A DNA stretch of 64,000 nt from Tropicimonas sp. IMCC34011 (lineage in GTDB: Bacteria > Pseudomonadota > Alphaproteobacteria > Rhodobacterales > Rhodobacteraceae), in contig NZ_QMEJ01000006.1 of assembly GCF_003390865.1 (NCBI RefSeq), positions 1 to 64,000 of the forward strand, in the 5' to 3' direction. Shown here in pieces: positions 43,395 to 54,006 of this stretch; within the stretch, counting starts at the first letter, position 1, and each line of letters starts with the position of its first letter. The notes under the pieces are model-generated. The model had not been told where the DNA came from and made no database searches. It worked only from the letters and a program-made list of their open reading frames with translations. The translations under genes were made by a program, and so were the position numbers.

Positions 43395-45520
43395 TGCGCC
43401 GCGCCCTTCTCGCCGCGCTCCTTGGCGCGACCCTTCTCGTCCAGCCCCTTTCCGCGCAGTTCGCCGAGACGGCGACGCTCGTCGCCGACCGGGTGGAGAT
43501 CGCCGGAGACAACCGCCTCGTCGCCACCGGCAACATCGAGGTGATCCAGGGCGATGCGCGGCTCACGGCCCGCCGCATCGTTTACGATGCGTCGTCCGAG
43601 ACGCTGCAGATCGACGGGCCGATCCTGCTGACCGAAGGGGCAGAGAGCGTCATCCTCGCCGATGAGGCCGAGCTGTCGACGGACCTCCGCAATGGGCTCC
43701 TGCGCTCCGCCCGCCTCGTTCTCGACGAGCAACTCCAGCTTGCCGCCGCGGAGATCAACCGCGTGGACGGGCGCTACACCCAGCTTACGAAGACCGTGGT
43801 CAGCGCCTGCGAGGTCTGCCCCTCGAACCCCGTTCCGCTCTGGGCGATCCGGGCCGGGCGGGTGATCCACGACGAAGAGGAGCGGCAGCTTTATTTCGAG
43901 AATGCCCGCTTCGAGATCGTAGGACTGCCCGTGGCCTACATCCCCCGCCTGCGCCTCCCCGATCCGAGCGTGGAGCGGGCCCGTGGCTTCCTGACGCCCG
44001 AATTCCGCTCGACGGACCAGCTCGGCTTCGGCGTGAAGCTGCCCTACTTCATCCCGATAGGCGCCTCGAAGGACCTGACCGTCACGCCCTACGTCTCCGC
44101 CAACCGCACGCAGACGCTGGAACTGCGCTATCGGCAGGCCTTCAGGAGCGGGGATCTTCTGCTGAATGGTGCCATCACGCGGGACGACATCGTCGATGGC
44201 AACCGCGGCTATCTCTTCGGCAGCGGGGAGTTCTCCCTGCCGCGCGATCTGACGCTGAGCTTCGATATCGAGACCACGTCGGACGACGCGTATCTCGTGG
44301 ATTACGACTATTCCGGCAAGGACCGCCTCGACAGCGCCATCGTCCTGGAGCGCGTGGCGCGGGACGAGTATCTCTCCGCCGAGATCATCGCCTATGAATC
44401 GCTGCGCTCCTCGGAGGACAACGAGACCCAGCCCTACATCGTCGGAGATGCCCGCGCGACGCGGCGCTTCGAGCCCGCGCTGATCGGCGGGACCGGCGCC
44501 TTCACCCTCGCCGCGCATGGTCACGAGCGGCGGTCCAACGATGACGGCATCGGCCGCGACGTCGGCCGCGTCTCCGCGATCGCCGACTGGAACCGCGGCT
44601 GGGTCGGGCCGGCAGGCATCCTGCTGTCTGCCGAAACACGGCTGCGCTTCGACCATACCACGGTCGCCGAGGACAGTACCTTCGACGAGGACATCACCCG
44701 CTTCACGCCGGCCGCCGCGGTCGAGCTGCGCTGGCCGCTTGTGCGGACGGGGTCTGCCGGTGCAGGGCAGGTCCTCGAGCCGGTCGCCCAGATCGTCTAT
44801 ACTCCCGAGGCCGGCGAGGGGGACACGCCGCAGGACGAGAGCACGCAGCTCGAGCTGGACGAGGGCAACCTGTTCGCCTTCTCCCGCTACCCCGCAGCTG
44901 ACCGGATCGAGCGGGGCCTGCGCGCCAATCTCGGCCTGACATGGACGCGCTACGATCCCGCCGGCTGGTCCTTCGGGGTCACGGCCGGGCGGATCGTCCG
45001 CGCAGAAGATACGGGGCAGTTCGACGGTTACGACATCCTCGAGGATACCCGCTCGGACTGGCTCGCGGCGACGCAGCTTGCCTTGCCGGAGGGGTTCCGC
45101 CTCACCAATCGCGCCCTGTTCGATGACGGCTTCGAGTTCACCCGCCACGAGGCGCGGCTCGACTGGACGCGGACGGATCTGGATCTCTCGGCGACCTATA
45201 TCTGGATGAAGCCGAGCCTGATCGAGAACCGGACGATGACCAACAAGGAGTGGACCGTCTCGGCGGATTACCAGGCCACCGAGCGCTGGAAGACAGGCAT
45301 CGACGTACGCTACGACATGCAGGTCGACCGGGCCGCCTCCGCGCGCGTCGCCCTCGAATACAAGACGGACTGCGTCACGGTGGATCTCGGCGTGCGCCGT
45401 CGCTTCACCAGCTCGGACGCCATCCGCCCCACGACGGACGTGGAATTCGGCGTCTCCCTCGCGGGGTTCGGCGGCACCGACCGCGCCGACCGGCCCCGCC
45501 GGCGCGCCTGCACGCGATGA
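43394..45520 (+). CDS. lptD: LPS-assembly outer-membrane protein LptD
   Basis: 708 residues from ATG 43394 (GTG 43391 also possible). A signal peptide (LLAALLGATLLVQPLSAQ) precedes an OstA/LptA-like beta-jellyroll (LVADRVEIAGDNRLVATGNIEVIQ, about 25-130) and the large LptD barrel. SACEVCPSNPVPLW carries a Cys pair; another Cys (KTDCVTVDLG) is near the C-terminus, fitting the disulfides LptD needs. It inserts LPS into the outer leaflet. Confidence 0.96.
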   Translation: MRRALLAALLGATLLVQPLSAQFAETATLVADRVEIAGDNRLVATGNIEVIQGDARLTARRIVYDASSETLQIDGPILLTEGAESVILADEAELSTDLRNGLLRSARLVLDEQLQLAAAEINRVDGRYTQLTKTVVSACEVCPSNPVPLWAIRAGRVIHDEEERQLYFENARFEIVGLPVAYIPRLRLPDPSVERARGFLTPEFRSTDQLGFGVKLPYFIPIGASKDLTVTPYVSANRTQTLELRYRQAFRSGDLLLNGAITRDDIVDGNRGYLFGSGEFSLPRDLTLSFDIETTSDDAYLVDYDYSGKDRLDSAIVLERVARDEYLSAEIIAYESLRSSEDNETQPYIVGDARATRRFEPALIGGTGAFTLAAHGHERRSNDDGIGRDVGRVSAIADWNRGWVGPAGILLSAETRLRFDHTTVAEDSTFDEDITRFTPAAAVELRWPLVRTGSAGAGQVLEPVAQIVYTPEAGEGDTPQDESTQLELDEGNLFAFSRYPAADRIERGLRANLGLTWTRYDPAGWSFGVTAGRIVRAEDTGQFDGYDILEDTRSDWLAATQLALPEGFRLTNRALFDDGFEFTRHEARLDWTRTDLDLSATYIWMKPSLIENRTMTNKEWTVSADYQATERWKTGIDVRYDMQVDRAASARVALEYKTDCVTVDLGVRRRFTSSDAIRPTTDVEFGVSLAGFGGTDRADRPRRRACTR

Positions 45521-45616
45521 GGTGAGCGGCTGCCGGGTTGCCGGAGGCGGGGCGAGCGCCTAGAGATTGGCAAACACGACCGGGCCCGGGCCCGGCTGAT
45601 CAATTTGGGGGGCGGC

Positions 45617-46870
45617 ATGGGCAGCCAGTTCATCGGCAGCATCGGACGCGGAACGCGTCTTCTGGCAGTGGCGGCGCTGGCGGGCCTCTTCGGCCTTGCC
45701 CAGCCCGCACCGGTGGAGGCGCAAGGCCAGTTCGCCCCCGTCGTCGTCGTGAACGATCGCCCGGTGACGCAGTACGAGCTGCAGCAGCGGATGCGGATCC
45801 TCGAGCTGTTCAGCACGCCGGGCGACCTGAGGCAGGTCGCGCTCGACGCGCTGATCAACGACCGCCTCCAGCTCATCGCCGCTGAGCGCCAGGGCATAGA
45901 GATCTCGCCCGACCAGATCCGCGCGGGGATGGAGGAGTTCGCCGGGCGGGCCAACCTGACCGCCGACCAGTTCCTGCAGCAGATTCAGGCCGCCGGCGTC
46001 GCGCCAGAGACATTCCGGGACTTCGTGGCTGCCGGCCTCGCGTGGCGCGAGGTCGTGCGCGGCCGGTTCGCCGGGCGCGTCGATATCGAGGATGCCGATG
46101 TCGATCAGGCGATGTCGATGACGTCCCGCACGGGGTCCGCCGAGGTGCAGATCTCCGAGATCATCCTGCCCGCCCGCAACGCCCAGGAGGCCGCCCGCTC
46201 CCAGCAACTGGCCGCGCAGATCCAGAACATCCGCTCCGAGGGCGCCTTCGCCCAGGCCGCGCGGGAGTATTCCGCCGCCGGCAGCCGCGCCAACGGCGGC
46301 CGCATCCCGCGCTCCGTACCGCTTGGCGAGCTGCCCGGCGCGCTTCGCCAGCAGATCCTGTCGCTCCGGCCGGGCGAGGTGAGCACGCCCATCCAGATCC
46401 CGAACGCCATCGCGCTCTTCCAGCTTCGCCAGCTGACCGAAACCGGTGTTCCGGCGGGGGAGAACGTCCAGGTGAGCTACATGCAGTATCTCATCCCCGG
46501 CGGCCGGAGCCAGACCGCGCTGGCCGAGGCCGCTCGCGTTGCGCAAAGCGTCGACACATGTGACGACCTCTATGCCGTCAACCGCGGCCAGCCGGATGCC
46601 CGCCTTGCCGTGACCGAGGCGCAGCCCGTTGCGCAGGTGCCGCAGGGGATTGCCGTGGAACTCGCGAAGCTCGACGAGAACGAATATTCGGTGAACCTCA
46701 CCAACGGCCAGAACCTCGTCTTCCTGATGCTCTGTCAGCGTGCCGAGGCCGGCATGGCCGACGTGGACCGGAGCAACGTGCGCGCCCAGCTCACCGACCG
46801 CTCGTTGGGGCGGCTGGCCGACAACTATCTCGCCGAGCTGCGCGACGAAGCCATCATCCGCTACCCCTGA
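45617..46870 (+). CDS. surA: Periplasmic chaperone/prolyl isomerase SurA
   Basis: 417 residues from ATG 45617 with a G-rich ribosome site; a TTG at 45605 is less likely. Signal peptide (LLAVAALAGLFGLAQPAPVEA), N-terminal SurA helices (VVVVNDRPVTQYELQQR), then a parvulin domain about 170-270 (ISEIILPARN, YSAAGSRANGGRIP, PGEVSTPIQ). It escorts barrel proteins such as LptD, and the autotransporter here would be a likely client. Confidence 0.93.
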   Translation: MGSQFIGSIGRGTRLLAVAALAGLFGLAQPAPVEAQGQFAPVVVVNDRPVTQYELQQRMRILELFSTPGDLRQVALDALINDRLQLIAAERQGIEISPDQIRAGMEEFAGRANLTADQFLQQIQAAGVAPETFRDFVAAGLAWREVVRGRFAGRVDIEDADVDQAMSMTSRTGSAEVQISEIILPARNAQEAARSQQLAAQIQNIRSEGAFAQAAREYSAAGSRANGGRIPRSVPLGELPGALRQQILSLRPGEVSTPIQIPNAIALFQLRQLTETGVPAGENVQVSYMQYLIPGGRSQTALAEAARVAQSVDTCDDLYAVNRGQPDARLAVTEAQPVAQVPQGIAVELAKLDENEYSVNLTNGQNLVFLMLCQRAEAGMADVDRSNVRAQLTDRSLGRLADNYLAELRDEAIIRYP

Positions 46871-46888
46871 TCTACGGCGGCCCGCCCG

Positions 46889-47866
46889 ATGACGGAACTT
46901 CTGCCCCCTGTCCTGACATGCGGCGAACCTGCCGGCATCGGCCCCGAAATCGCGGCCGCGGCCTGGGCCCGTCTCGGTGCGCGGCAGCCCTTTGCCTGGC
47001 TCGGTGATCCCGGACACCTGCCGCGTGGAACGCCCGTGCGGGAGATCGACGCGCCGGAGGATGCGCTTCGCGTCTCCGCCTCGGCCCTTCCGGTCATGCC
47101 CCACGCCTTCCCGGATCCCGCCGTACCGGGCGCGCCGAGCCCGGCCAACGCGGCCGAGGTGATCGCCGTGATCGCCCGTGCGGTGCAGCTGACCATGGAC
47201 GGCGCGGCTTCCGGAATCGTCACCGGCCCGATCAACAAGAAGGCGCTGCAGGATGGCGCGGCCTTCGCCTATCCCGGCCACACCGAGTACCTCGCGGCCC
47301 TCGGTGGGGTGGATCGCGTCGTGATGATGCTCGCCTGCGAAGGCCTGCGCGCGATCCCGGCGACGATCCACATTCCCATCGCCGATGTCCCGGCGGCCCT
47401 GACGCCCGAGCTGCTGACGGACACGATCCGCATCCTGCACGCGGCCCTTCGCCGCGATTTCGGCCTCACCGCCCCCCGGATCGCCGTCGCGGGGCTGAAC
47501 CCCCATGCCGGCGAGGGCGGTGCCATGGGGCGCGAGGAGATCGAGATCATCATTCCGGTCCTCGAGGCCCTGCGCGGCGAAGGTCTGAGCCTGATCGGCC
47601 CGATGCCGGGGGACACGATGTTCCACGCCTCGGCCCGCAAGGGATACGACGCGGCCGTCACGATGTACCACGACCAGGCCCTGATCCCCGTCAAGACCAT
47701 CGACTTTGCCGGCGGCGTCAATGTCACCCTCGGCCTGCCGTTCATCCGCACCTCCCCGGACCACGGCACCGCGTTCGACATTGCGGGCAAGGGAATTGCG
47801 GATCCGACGAGCCTCGTTGCCGCCCTCGACATGGCCGCACGGATGGCCGGGGCGCGCGCTCGATGA
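46889..47866 (+). CDS. pdxA: 4-hydroxythreonine-4-phosphate dehydrogenase
   Basis: 325 residues. PdxA motifs: [28 protein letters not shown], the metal-binding [10 protein letters not shown]-type segment ([13 protein letters not shown]) and [11 protein letters not shown]. It acts in the DXP-dependent pathway to pyridoxal phosphate. The surA-pdxA-rsmA order is widely conserved. Confidence 0.97.
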   Translation: MTELLPPVLTCGEPAGIGPEIAAAAWARLGARQPFAWLGDPGHLPRGTPVREIDAPEDALRVSASALPVMPHAFPDPAVPGAPSPANAAEVIAVIARAVQLTMDGAASGIVTGPINKKALQDGAAFAYPGHTEYLAALGGVDRVVMMLACEGLRAIPATIHIPIADVPAALTPELLTDTIRILHAALRRDFGLTAPRIAVAGLNPHAGEGGAMGREEIEIIIPVLEALRGEGLSLIGPMPGDTMFHASARKGYDAAVTMYHDQALIPVKTIDFAGGVNVTLGLPFIRTSPDHGTAFDIAGKGIADPTSLVAALDMAARMAGARAR

Positions 47867-47987
47867 CAGCGCGCGGGACCGCCTCTGGCGGGGGTATTTG
47901 CGGAAAGATGAAGCCCGCGGCGCGGCTTTCTTTCGTGGGGCGGAGCATGACCGCTCCGGCGCGTACCGAGCGCCGGGAGCGGCCCGC

Positions 47988-48833
47988 GTGAGTGCCATCG
48001 ACGGCCTGCCGCCCCTGCGCGAGGTGATCCGCTCCCATGGGCTGACGGCGCGCAAGGCGCTGGGGCAGAACTTCCTTCTGGACCTCAACCTCACCGCCCG
48101 GATCGCCCGCGTCCCGGGCGACCTGTCGGACGCGTCGGTGCTCGAGGTCGGGCCGGGGCCTGGGGGGCTGACCCGGGGATTGCTCGCGGAAGGGGCCGGC
48201 CGTGTCCTCGCGGTCGAGAAGGATGCGCGCTGCCTGCCGGCCCTCGAGGAGGTGTCGGCCGCCTATCCCGGCCGCCTCGAGGTCTTCCATGGCGACGCGC
48301 TTGAGGTCGATCCGGTGGCGCGTCTCGGGGGGGCGATCCACGTCGTGGCGAACCTGCCCTACAATGTCGGCACCGAGCTTCTGGTGCGCTGGCTCTCGCC
48401 GCAGAGCTGGCCGCCCTACTGGAGCTCGCTGACGCTGATGTTCCAGAAGGAAGTCGCCGAGCGCATCGTGGCCGAGCCGGGGGACGATGCGTACGGGCGT
48501 CTCGCAGTGCTGGCCGGATGGCGGACCGAGGCGCGGATCGCGCTGACGCTGCCGCCCGAGGCGTTCACCCCGCCGCCCAAGGTCCGGTCAGCCGTCGTTC
48601 ATCTGAGGCCCCGGCCCGAGCCGCTCGCGCCGGCGCCGGCAAAGGCGATGGAACGGGTCGTCGCCGCGGCGTTCGGTCAGCGGCGGAAGATGCTGCGGGC
48701 TTCGCTCAAATCTCTCGGAACGGATCCGATGCCGCTCCTCGAAGCCGCCGGGATACCTCCGACCGAGAGGGCGGAGCGCGTTTCCATCGAAGGGTTTGCC
48801 GCCCTTGCCCGGGCCTTCGCCGAAAGGGCTTAG
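47988..48833 (+). CDS. rsmA: 16S rRNA dimethyladenosine transferase
   Basis: 281 residues from GTG 47988, with GGGAGC just upstream; the open frame extends further 5' but without similarity. SAM-binding [10 protein letters not shown] and catalytic NLPYN ([14 protein letters not shown]), plus [10 protein letters not shown] at the N-terminus. It methylates two adenines near the 3' end of 16S rRNA. Last gene of the lpt-surA-pdxA group, ending in a terminator. Confidence 0.97.
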   Translation: MSAIDGLPPLREVIRSHGLTARKALGQNFLLDLNLTARIARVPGDLSDASVLEVGPGPGGLTRGLLAEGAGRVLAVEKDARCLPALEEVSAAYPGRLEVFHGDALEVDPVARLGGAIHVVANLPYNVGTELLVRWLSPQSWPPYWSSLTLMFQKEVAERIVAEPGDDAYGRLAVLAGWRTEARIALTLPPEAFTPPPKVRSAVVHLRPRPEPLAPAPAKAMERVVAAAFGQRRKMLRASLKSLGTDPMPLLEAAGIPPTERAERVSIEGFAALARAFAERA

Positions 48834-48869
48834 GACGCGCTGCCTGCTCCCTTCAGGCGACCAACGAAA

Positions 48870-48897
48870 AAGGCCCCGCAGCGATCTGCGGGGCCTT
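48870..48897. terminator. Terminator between convergent rsmA and infC
   Basis: An 11-bp perfect stem AAGGCCCCGCA / TGCGGGGCCTT with a 6-base loop. AAAA flanks it on the left, giving a T-run for leftward infC; TTGTG follows on the right. Confidence 0.8.
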
Positions 48898-48924
48898 GTG
48901 TAGGCGTGTCGATGAGGGCCGCCC

Positions 48925-49467
<543 letters not shown>

Positions 49468-49505
49468 GACGTTCTTCCTTCGTTCGCCAGAAAAAATCAA
49501 TGAAA

Positions 49506-49534
49506 AATATAGCGCTTGTTTGGCCGTTTATCAA
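49506..49534 (-). promoter_or_regulatory. Sigma-70-type promoter of infC
   Basis: On the minus strand, TTGATA (49534-49529), a 17-base spacer and TATATT (49511-49506), near-consensus. Transcription would begin near 49499, giving a leader of about 32 bases before ATA 49467. Confidence 0.7.
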
Positions 49535-49654
49535 GCCGCCGCCATTCGGACCCCGGCCCCTGCGCGCGGCGGGACCGGGGCAGGGCGCGCTTTTCGCAAG
49601 CCGGGCCGCATGCTAAGTCGCAAGGACGCTGCCGCCAGCACGCAAGGAGAGCGC

Positions 49655-49834
49655 ATGACCCGGACTGTTGCCATCATCATCGTCGTCGTCGCGCTGGGGC
49701 TCGGCGTCTTCCTCTGGCTCACCTCGGGCGAGGAGGCGGCGATCTCCACCGAGGAGCCGTCCGACCTGCCGCAGGAGGGCGCTCTGACCGAGGATGCCCC
49801 TGCCGGAATGGATGCGGAGGCGACCGGACAGTAA
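49655..49834 (+). CDS. Small single-pass membrane protein
   Basis: 59 residues, start ATG 49655 with a strong ribosome site AAGGAGA. One N-terminal membrane segment (VAIIIVVVALGLGVFLWL), then an acidic tail (EEPSDLPQEG). No family recognised. It runs toward fpr and ends 16 bases from it. Confidence 0.65.
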   Translation: MTRTVAIIIVVVALGLGVFLWLTSGEEAAISTEEPSDLPQEGALTEDAPAGMDAEATGQ

Positions 49835-49850
49835 GGGCCGCCGCCGGGTC

Positions 49851-50690
49851 TCAGCCCACGAACGCCTTTTCGACGACGTACTCCGCCGGCTCGGAATTCG
49901 CGCCCTCGCGCAGGCCGTAGCCTTCGAGGATCTCCTTGATGTCGAGATTGAGGCCCATGGAGCCGCAGACCATGGCGCGGTCCGTCTGGGGAGAAATGCC
50001 CTCGATGCCGAGATCGGCGAACACTTCGCCCGACCGCAGCAGGTCCGTGATTCGGCCGCGCTTAGCGCTCTCTTCCTGCGTGGTCGTGGGGTAGTAGTCG
50101 AGCTTGCCGTCCACCAGTTCCCCGATCAGCGGGTCGCTCTCGAGGCTTTCGACGAGCTGCCGACCATATTCGAGGTCCGCCTTCTCCCGGCAGGTATGGG
50201 TTAGGATCACGCGGTCATAGAGCTCCCAGGTTTCGGGATCGCGCAGGAGCGAGGCGAAGGGCGCGATGCCTGTGCCGGTCGAGAAGAACCACAGCCGCTT
50301 GCCGGGCAGGAGCGCGTCGTGAACGAGCGTGCCCACGGGCTTGGGGCGGAGGATGATCTGGTCGCCGGGCTGGATGTGCTGGAGGCGGGAGGTCAGCGGG
50401 CCGTCCTGCACCTTGATCGAATAGAACTCCAGTTCGTCGTCCCAGGAGGGGGAGGCGATGGAGTAGGCCCGCAGGAGCGGTTTCTGGCGCCCGGTCTTGG
50501 GATCGGGCTCGCCCATCAGGCCGATCATCACGAATTCGCCCGACCGGAACCGCAGGCTCTTGGGCCGGGTCACGCGGAAGCTGAAGAGCTGATCCGTCCA
50601 GTGCGTGACCTTCGTGACGGTCTGCGCATCGGGCAGGGCGGGTCCGGCGGGTGTCGCCGGGGCGGTGGTCATCGGGCTGTGCTCGGTCAT
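49851..50690 (-). CDS. fpr: Ferredoxin-NADP reductase
   Basis: 279 residues. FAD-binding RAYSIASP (about 82-89), STGTGIAPFASLLRDPE for NADP and the C-terminal EYVVEKAFVG of the Fpr subfamily. It reduces ferredoxin or flavodoxin with NADPH. As the last gene of the sulfate-assimilation operon it may supply electrons to the ferredoxin-type sulfite reductase. Confidence 0.95.
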   Translation of the reverse strand: MTEHSPMTTAPATPAGPALPDAQTVTKVTHWTDQLFSFRVTRPKSLRFRSGEFVMIGLMGEPDPKTGRQKPLLRAYSIASPSWDDELEFYSIKVQDGPLTSRLQHIQPGDQIILRPKPVGTLVHDALLPGKRLWFFSTGTGIAPFASLLRDPETWELYDRVILTHTCREKADLEYGRQLVESLESDPLIGELVDGKLDYYPTTTQEESAKRGRITDLLRSGEVFADLGIEGISPQTDRAMVCGSMGLNLDIKEILEGYGLREGANSEPAEYVVEKAFVG

Positions 50691-50780
50691 GTCATGTCCT
50701 CTCTGGGGGCTGGGATGCCCGGCAAGAGCTGATTCGGAAAGGGGGCGACGGGTCGCTGGCGGCCGCTGGCGTCCCGGATG

Positions 50781-51203
50781 TCACCCGGCGAGGCGGGCGC
50801 GGTAGTCGTTCTGACGCCAGTTCTTCGCGCGGGCAAGCCATTGCTCCTGCGGCTGGCGCGCGGCGAGCTCCGGTGCGATCTCCACCTCGTCGAAGCCGCA
50901 GCGCCGGGCCATCGCGTACTGGTCCGCGATCACGTGGCCATAGGCGCGCAGGCGTCCCTCGTAGCCCATGCGGCGCAGGGCGCGGGCGATGGAGAAGCCG
51001 CGCCCGTCGGAGAACGAGGGGAAGGCGACGCGGATCATCGTCACGCCGTCCAGCTTGCCGGAGAGGCTCGCGGGATCGGTCTCGGGGCCGAGCGCGAGGG
51101 CGTCGCCGGCGGCGTGGGAGACGTCCCCTGCCTCGGGATCTGCGAAGGCGCCGGTGAAATCGTCATCGCCGAAGCCGCGATCGGTCACGATGATGTTGCT
51201 CAT
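50781..51203 (-). CDS. DUF934 protein of the sulfite-reductase operon
   Basis: 140 residues from ATG 51203, which overlaps the cysH stop (TAATG). Contains RVAFPSFSDGRGFSIARALRRMGYEGRLRA, the DUF934 core, and FDEVEI. The family travels with cysI and cysH in proteobacteria; a role as sulfite-reductase accessory is proposed from context only. Confidence 0.9.
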   Translation of the reverse strand: MSNIIVTDRGFGDDDFTGAFADPEAGDVSHAAGDALALGPETDPASLSGKLDGVTMIRVAFPSFSDGRGFSIARALRRMGYEGRLRAYGHVIADQYAMARRCGFDEVEIAPELAARQPQEQWLARAKNWRQNDYRARLAG

Positions 51204-51979
51204 TATACTGTCTCCCGCTTCGGACTGCGGACCGCCTTGCCGTCGATGAAGTGGATGCCGCATTCGTCCTTGTCGCTGCCGCGCCACCGCCCGGCGCGGG
51301 AATCCTCCCCCGGTGCGACGCGGGACGTGCACGGCACGCAGCCGATGGAGGGGTAGCCTTGGGCGACAAGCGGATGCGGTGGCAGGCCGGCCTCCGCGAT
51401 ATGGCCGCGGACCTCCTCCGGCGTCCAGTCCGCCAGCGGATTGACCTTCACGCGCGGCCCCTCGGTCTCGATCCGGGGCAGGTTCGCGCGGGCCGAGGTC
51501 TGGAACCGCTTGCGGCCGGTGATCCATGTGTCGAAGCCCTCGAGCGCGCGTTCCAGCGGGATCGTCTTGCGCAGGGCGCAGCAGGCATCGGGGTTCGTGC
51601 GATGGAGCGTGCCGTCGGGGTCGTGGGCGGCCAGGTCGGTATGCGTCGCCCGGATCACGCGAATATCGGTGAGGCCGAGCGTGCGTGCCACCTCCGTCTG
51701 GTAGTCCATCGTCTCCGGAAAGAGCATCCGCGTCTCGATGAAGAGCACGGGCGTGTCCGGGCGCCGCTGGGCCACGAGATGCAGCAGAGCCACCGAATCC
51801 GCTCCGAAGGAGGAAACGACGGCGAGCTTGCCGGAGAGGGGGGAGCCGAGAACCGTATCGAGGAGCGCTCCGGTATCGCCCTCGCCAACCCGTTCGATCA
51901 GGCGGCGGGCGCGGAACTCGACCGGCCGCGTCTCCCCCGTACCGGCCGGGGACTGGTCCTGGGACGTGTTAAGCGGCAT
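51203..51979 (-). CDS. cysH: Adenylylsulfate (APS/PAPS) reductase
   Basis: 258 residues from ATG 51979, overlapping the end of cysI by 11 bases. The PP-loop VVSSFGADSVALLHL and two Cys pairs (DACCALRK and IGCVPCTSR) that bind a [4Fe-4S] cluster in plant-type enzymes, so APS is the likely substrate. Product is sulfite for CysI. The C-terminal redox Cys is in DECGIHF. Confidence 0.95.
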   Translation of the reverse strand: MPLNTSQDQSPAGTGETRPVEFRARRLIERVGEGDTGALLDTVLGSPLSGKLAVVSSFGADSVALLHLVAQRRPDTPVLFIETRMLFPETMDYQTEVARTLGLTDIRVIRATHTDLAAHDPDGTLHRTNPDACCALRKTIPLERALEGFDTWITGRKRFQTSARANLPRIETEGPRVKVNPLADWTPEEVRGHIAEAGLPPHPLVAQGYPSIGCVPCTSRVAPGEDSRAGRWRGSDKDECGIHFIDGKAVRSPKRETV

Positions 51980-53636
51980 CACGGCTCTGCTCCTTGTCGT
52001 AGAGCGCGGTCTTGAACGGGGCCATGCCGACCCTGCGATAGGCCTCGATGAACGTCTCCGCTGCATCGCAGCGAAGATCAAGGTACGTGGTCAGGATCCG
52101 CTCGATCGCGGGCACGATCTCCTCGGCCGGGAAGCCGGGGCCGGTACGTGTGCCAAGTGCGGCGTCGCTGCCCGCCGCCCCGCCGATCGTGATCTGGTAG
52201 TTCTCCACCCCGGCGCGATCGAGGCCGAGGATGCCGATATGTCCGACGTGGTGATGGCCGCAGGCATTGATGCAGCCCGAGATCTTGATCTGGACGTGTC
52301 CGACCTCGTGCTCGATCTTCAGCTCGTCCACCCGCGTCGCGATCTCCTGTGCGATGGGGATCGAGCGGGCGGTGGCAAGCGCGCAGTAATCCATGCCGGG
52401 GCAGGCGATGATGTCCGAGGCGAGGCCGACATTGGCGGTGCCGAGGCCGGCTTCTGAGAGCCGTGCATGGACCTCGGGAAGATCCGCGCGGTGGACATGC
52501 GGCAGGATCACGTTCTGCTCGTGGGAGATGCGCAGCTCGTCGTGGCCGTAGCGTTCCGCCAGCTCCGCCATCAGGCGCATCTGGTCCGCCGTCGCGTCGC
52601 CCGGCGTTGCGCCATGCGCCTTGAGGCTGATCGTGACGATGGCATGGTCCGCATCGCGATGGGCGGTGAGGTTGGTATCGGCCCAGGACCGAAAGACGGG
52701 GCTCTGTTCGTAGGCATCACTGTAGGCCTGCGTCCCGCGACCTTCTTCCAATGCGGGCGGGGCGAAGTCCGCCTTGATCCGATCGAGGACGTCGCCGAAG
52801 CCGGTGAACTCGTCCCTTGTCCGCACGAAGACGGCGTCGACCTCCTCGCGGATCTTGTCGATCCCTTCCTCGTTCACCGTGATCTTGATGCGGGCCTTGT
52901 ACTTGTTGTCCCGCCGGCCGAACCGGTTGTAGACGTTCAGGATCGCCTCGACATAGGGCAGGAGCTCCGCTTCGGAGACGAAGTCCGTGATGACCTTGCC
53001 GATCACCGGCGTGCGCCCGAGGCCGCCGCCGACGAGCACGCGGAAGCCGATCTCGCCGTCCTTCTCGACCAGTTGCAGGCCGATGTCGTGGGCCCGGATC
53101 ACGGCGCGGTCCGCCTCGGCGCCGGTCACGGCGATCTTGAACTTGCGCGGCAGGAACTGGAATTCCGGGTGGTCCGTGGACCATTGGCGCAGGAGCTCGG
53201 CATAGGGCCGGGGGTCGGCGACCTCGTCGGCGGCGGCGCCGGCAAAATGGTCCGCCGTCACGTTGCGCACCGTGTTCCCCGATGTCTGGATCGCGTGCAT
53301 CCCGACTTCGGCCAGGGCATCGAGCATGTCAGGCACGTCGCGCAGCTCGGGCCAGTTGTACTGGATGTTCTGGCGCGTGGTGAAATGGCCGTAGCCCCGG
53401 TCCCACCGCTCGGAAATCATCGCAAGCTGCCGCATCTGCGCCGACCTCAGCGAGCCGTAGGGGATCGCGACGCGCAGCATGTAGGCGTGAAGCTGGAGAT
53501 AGAGCCCGTTCATCAGGCGCAGCGGCTTGAACTCGTCCTCGGTCAGCGAGCCGTCGATGCGCCGCTCCACCTGCGCGCGGAACTGGGCGTTGCGCTCCGC
53601 GAGGAAGGCGCGGTCGAAGTCCTGGTAGCGATACAT
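51969..53636 (-). CDS. cysI: Ferredoxin-type nitrite/sulfite reductase
   Basis: 555 residues. Two half-repeats with siroheme/[4Fe-4S] ligands CPGMDYCALA and SGCINACGHHHVGHIG. TRQNIQYNW in the N-terminal half is typical of the ferredoxin-dependent group. Reduces sulfite to sulfide for cysteine synthesis; siroheme comes from CysG encoded two genes upstream. A nitrite reductase role is less likely given the neighbours. Confidence 0.94.
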   Translation of the reverse strand: MYRYQDFDRAFLAERNAQFRAQVERRIDGSLTEDEFKPLRLMNGLYLQLHAYMLRVAIPYGSLRSAQMRQLAMISERWDRGYGHFTTRQNIQYNWPELRDVPDMLDALAEVGMHAIQTSGNTVRNVTADHFAGAAADEVADPRPYAELLRQWSTDHPEFQFLPRKFKIAVTGAEADRAVIRAHDIGLQLVEKDGEIGFRVLVGGGLGRTPVIGKVITDFVSEAELLPYVEAILNVYNRFGRRDNKYKARIKITVNEEGIDKIREEVDAVFVRTRDEFTGFGDVLDRIKADFAPPALEEGRGTQAYSDAYEQSPVFRSWADTNLTAHRDADHAIVTISLKAHGATPGDATADQMRLMAELAERYGHDELRISHEQNVILPHVHRADLPEVHARLSEAGLGTANVGLASDIIACPGMDYCALATARSIPIAQEIATRVDELKIEHEVGHVQIKISGCINACGHHHVGHIGILGLDRAGVENYQITIGGAAGSDAALGTRTGPGFPAEEIVPAIERILTTYLDLRCDAAETFIEAYRRVGMAPFKTALYDKEQSRDAA

Positions 53637-53694
53637 GTGAATGGCGTCCTTGTTCCCTGGCTGCGGAAGCTCGGCGACGACGAAAGCGTCCGGC

Positions 53695-54006
53695 TCAGCT
53701 CCCGGTCAGTTCGGCCTGCTTGCCGAGGCGGTAGTTGGAGGGGCCGCGGGCCCGGAAGGCCTCGCGGAAATGGGTGGGTTCGGGCCCGCCGGGGCCGGCC
53801 TTCGCATCGGCAAGGTAGGGGCCGACGACGAGGCCCGCCTGGCTCTCGGCCTCGGCGAGACGCTCGGCTGCGCGGCCTTCATCCTCGATGAGGTCGGCCT
53901 CCCGCATGTCGGGGGACCAGCGCCCCGACGGGGTGAGCCAGACGGCGTCGCCCTCGAGCAGGCGGTTGGCGGTCACGACCTTGGGGGAAAAGGAGCGGGG
54001 GGGCAT
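53695..54006 (-). CDS. DUF2849 protein
   Basis: 103 residues from ATG 54006, overlapping the cysG stop (TGATG). SPKVVTANRLLEGDAVWL starts the DUF2849 domain, which is found between cysG and cysI in alphaproteobacteria. Function unknown; probably an accessory to sulfite reduction. Confidence 0.9.
   Translation of the reverse strand: MPPRSFSPKVVTANRLLEGDAVWLTPSGRWSPDMREADLIEDEGRAAERLAEAESQAGLVVGPYLADAKAGPGGPEPTHFREAFRARGPSNYRLGKQAELTGS

Noticed and set aside
45580-45595. Perfect 16-bp palindrome of C and G between lptD and surA
   Set aside because: Simple GC sequence with no T-run or AT content; no evidence for a terminator or operator.
47942-47957. Small inverted repeat GGAGC/GCTCC upstream of rsmA
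   Set aside because: Five-base arms are expected by chance at this GC content.
47706-47987. Longer N-terminus for rsmA
   Set aside because: It overlaps pdxA by 160 bases and is unlike the family; GTG 47988 has a ribosome site and gives the normal length.
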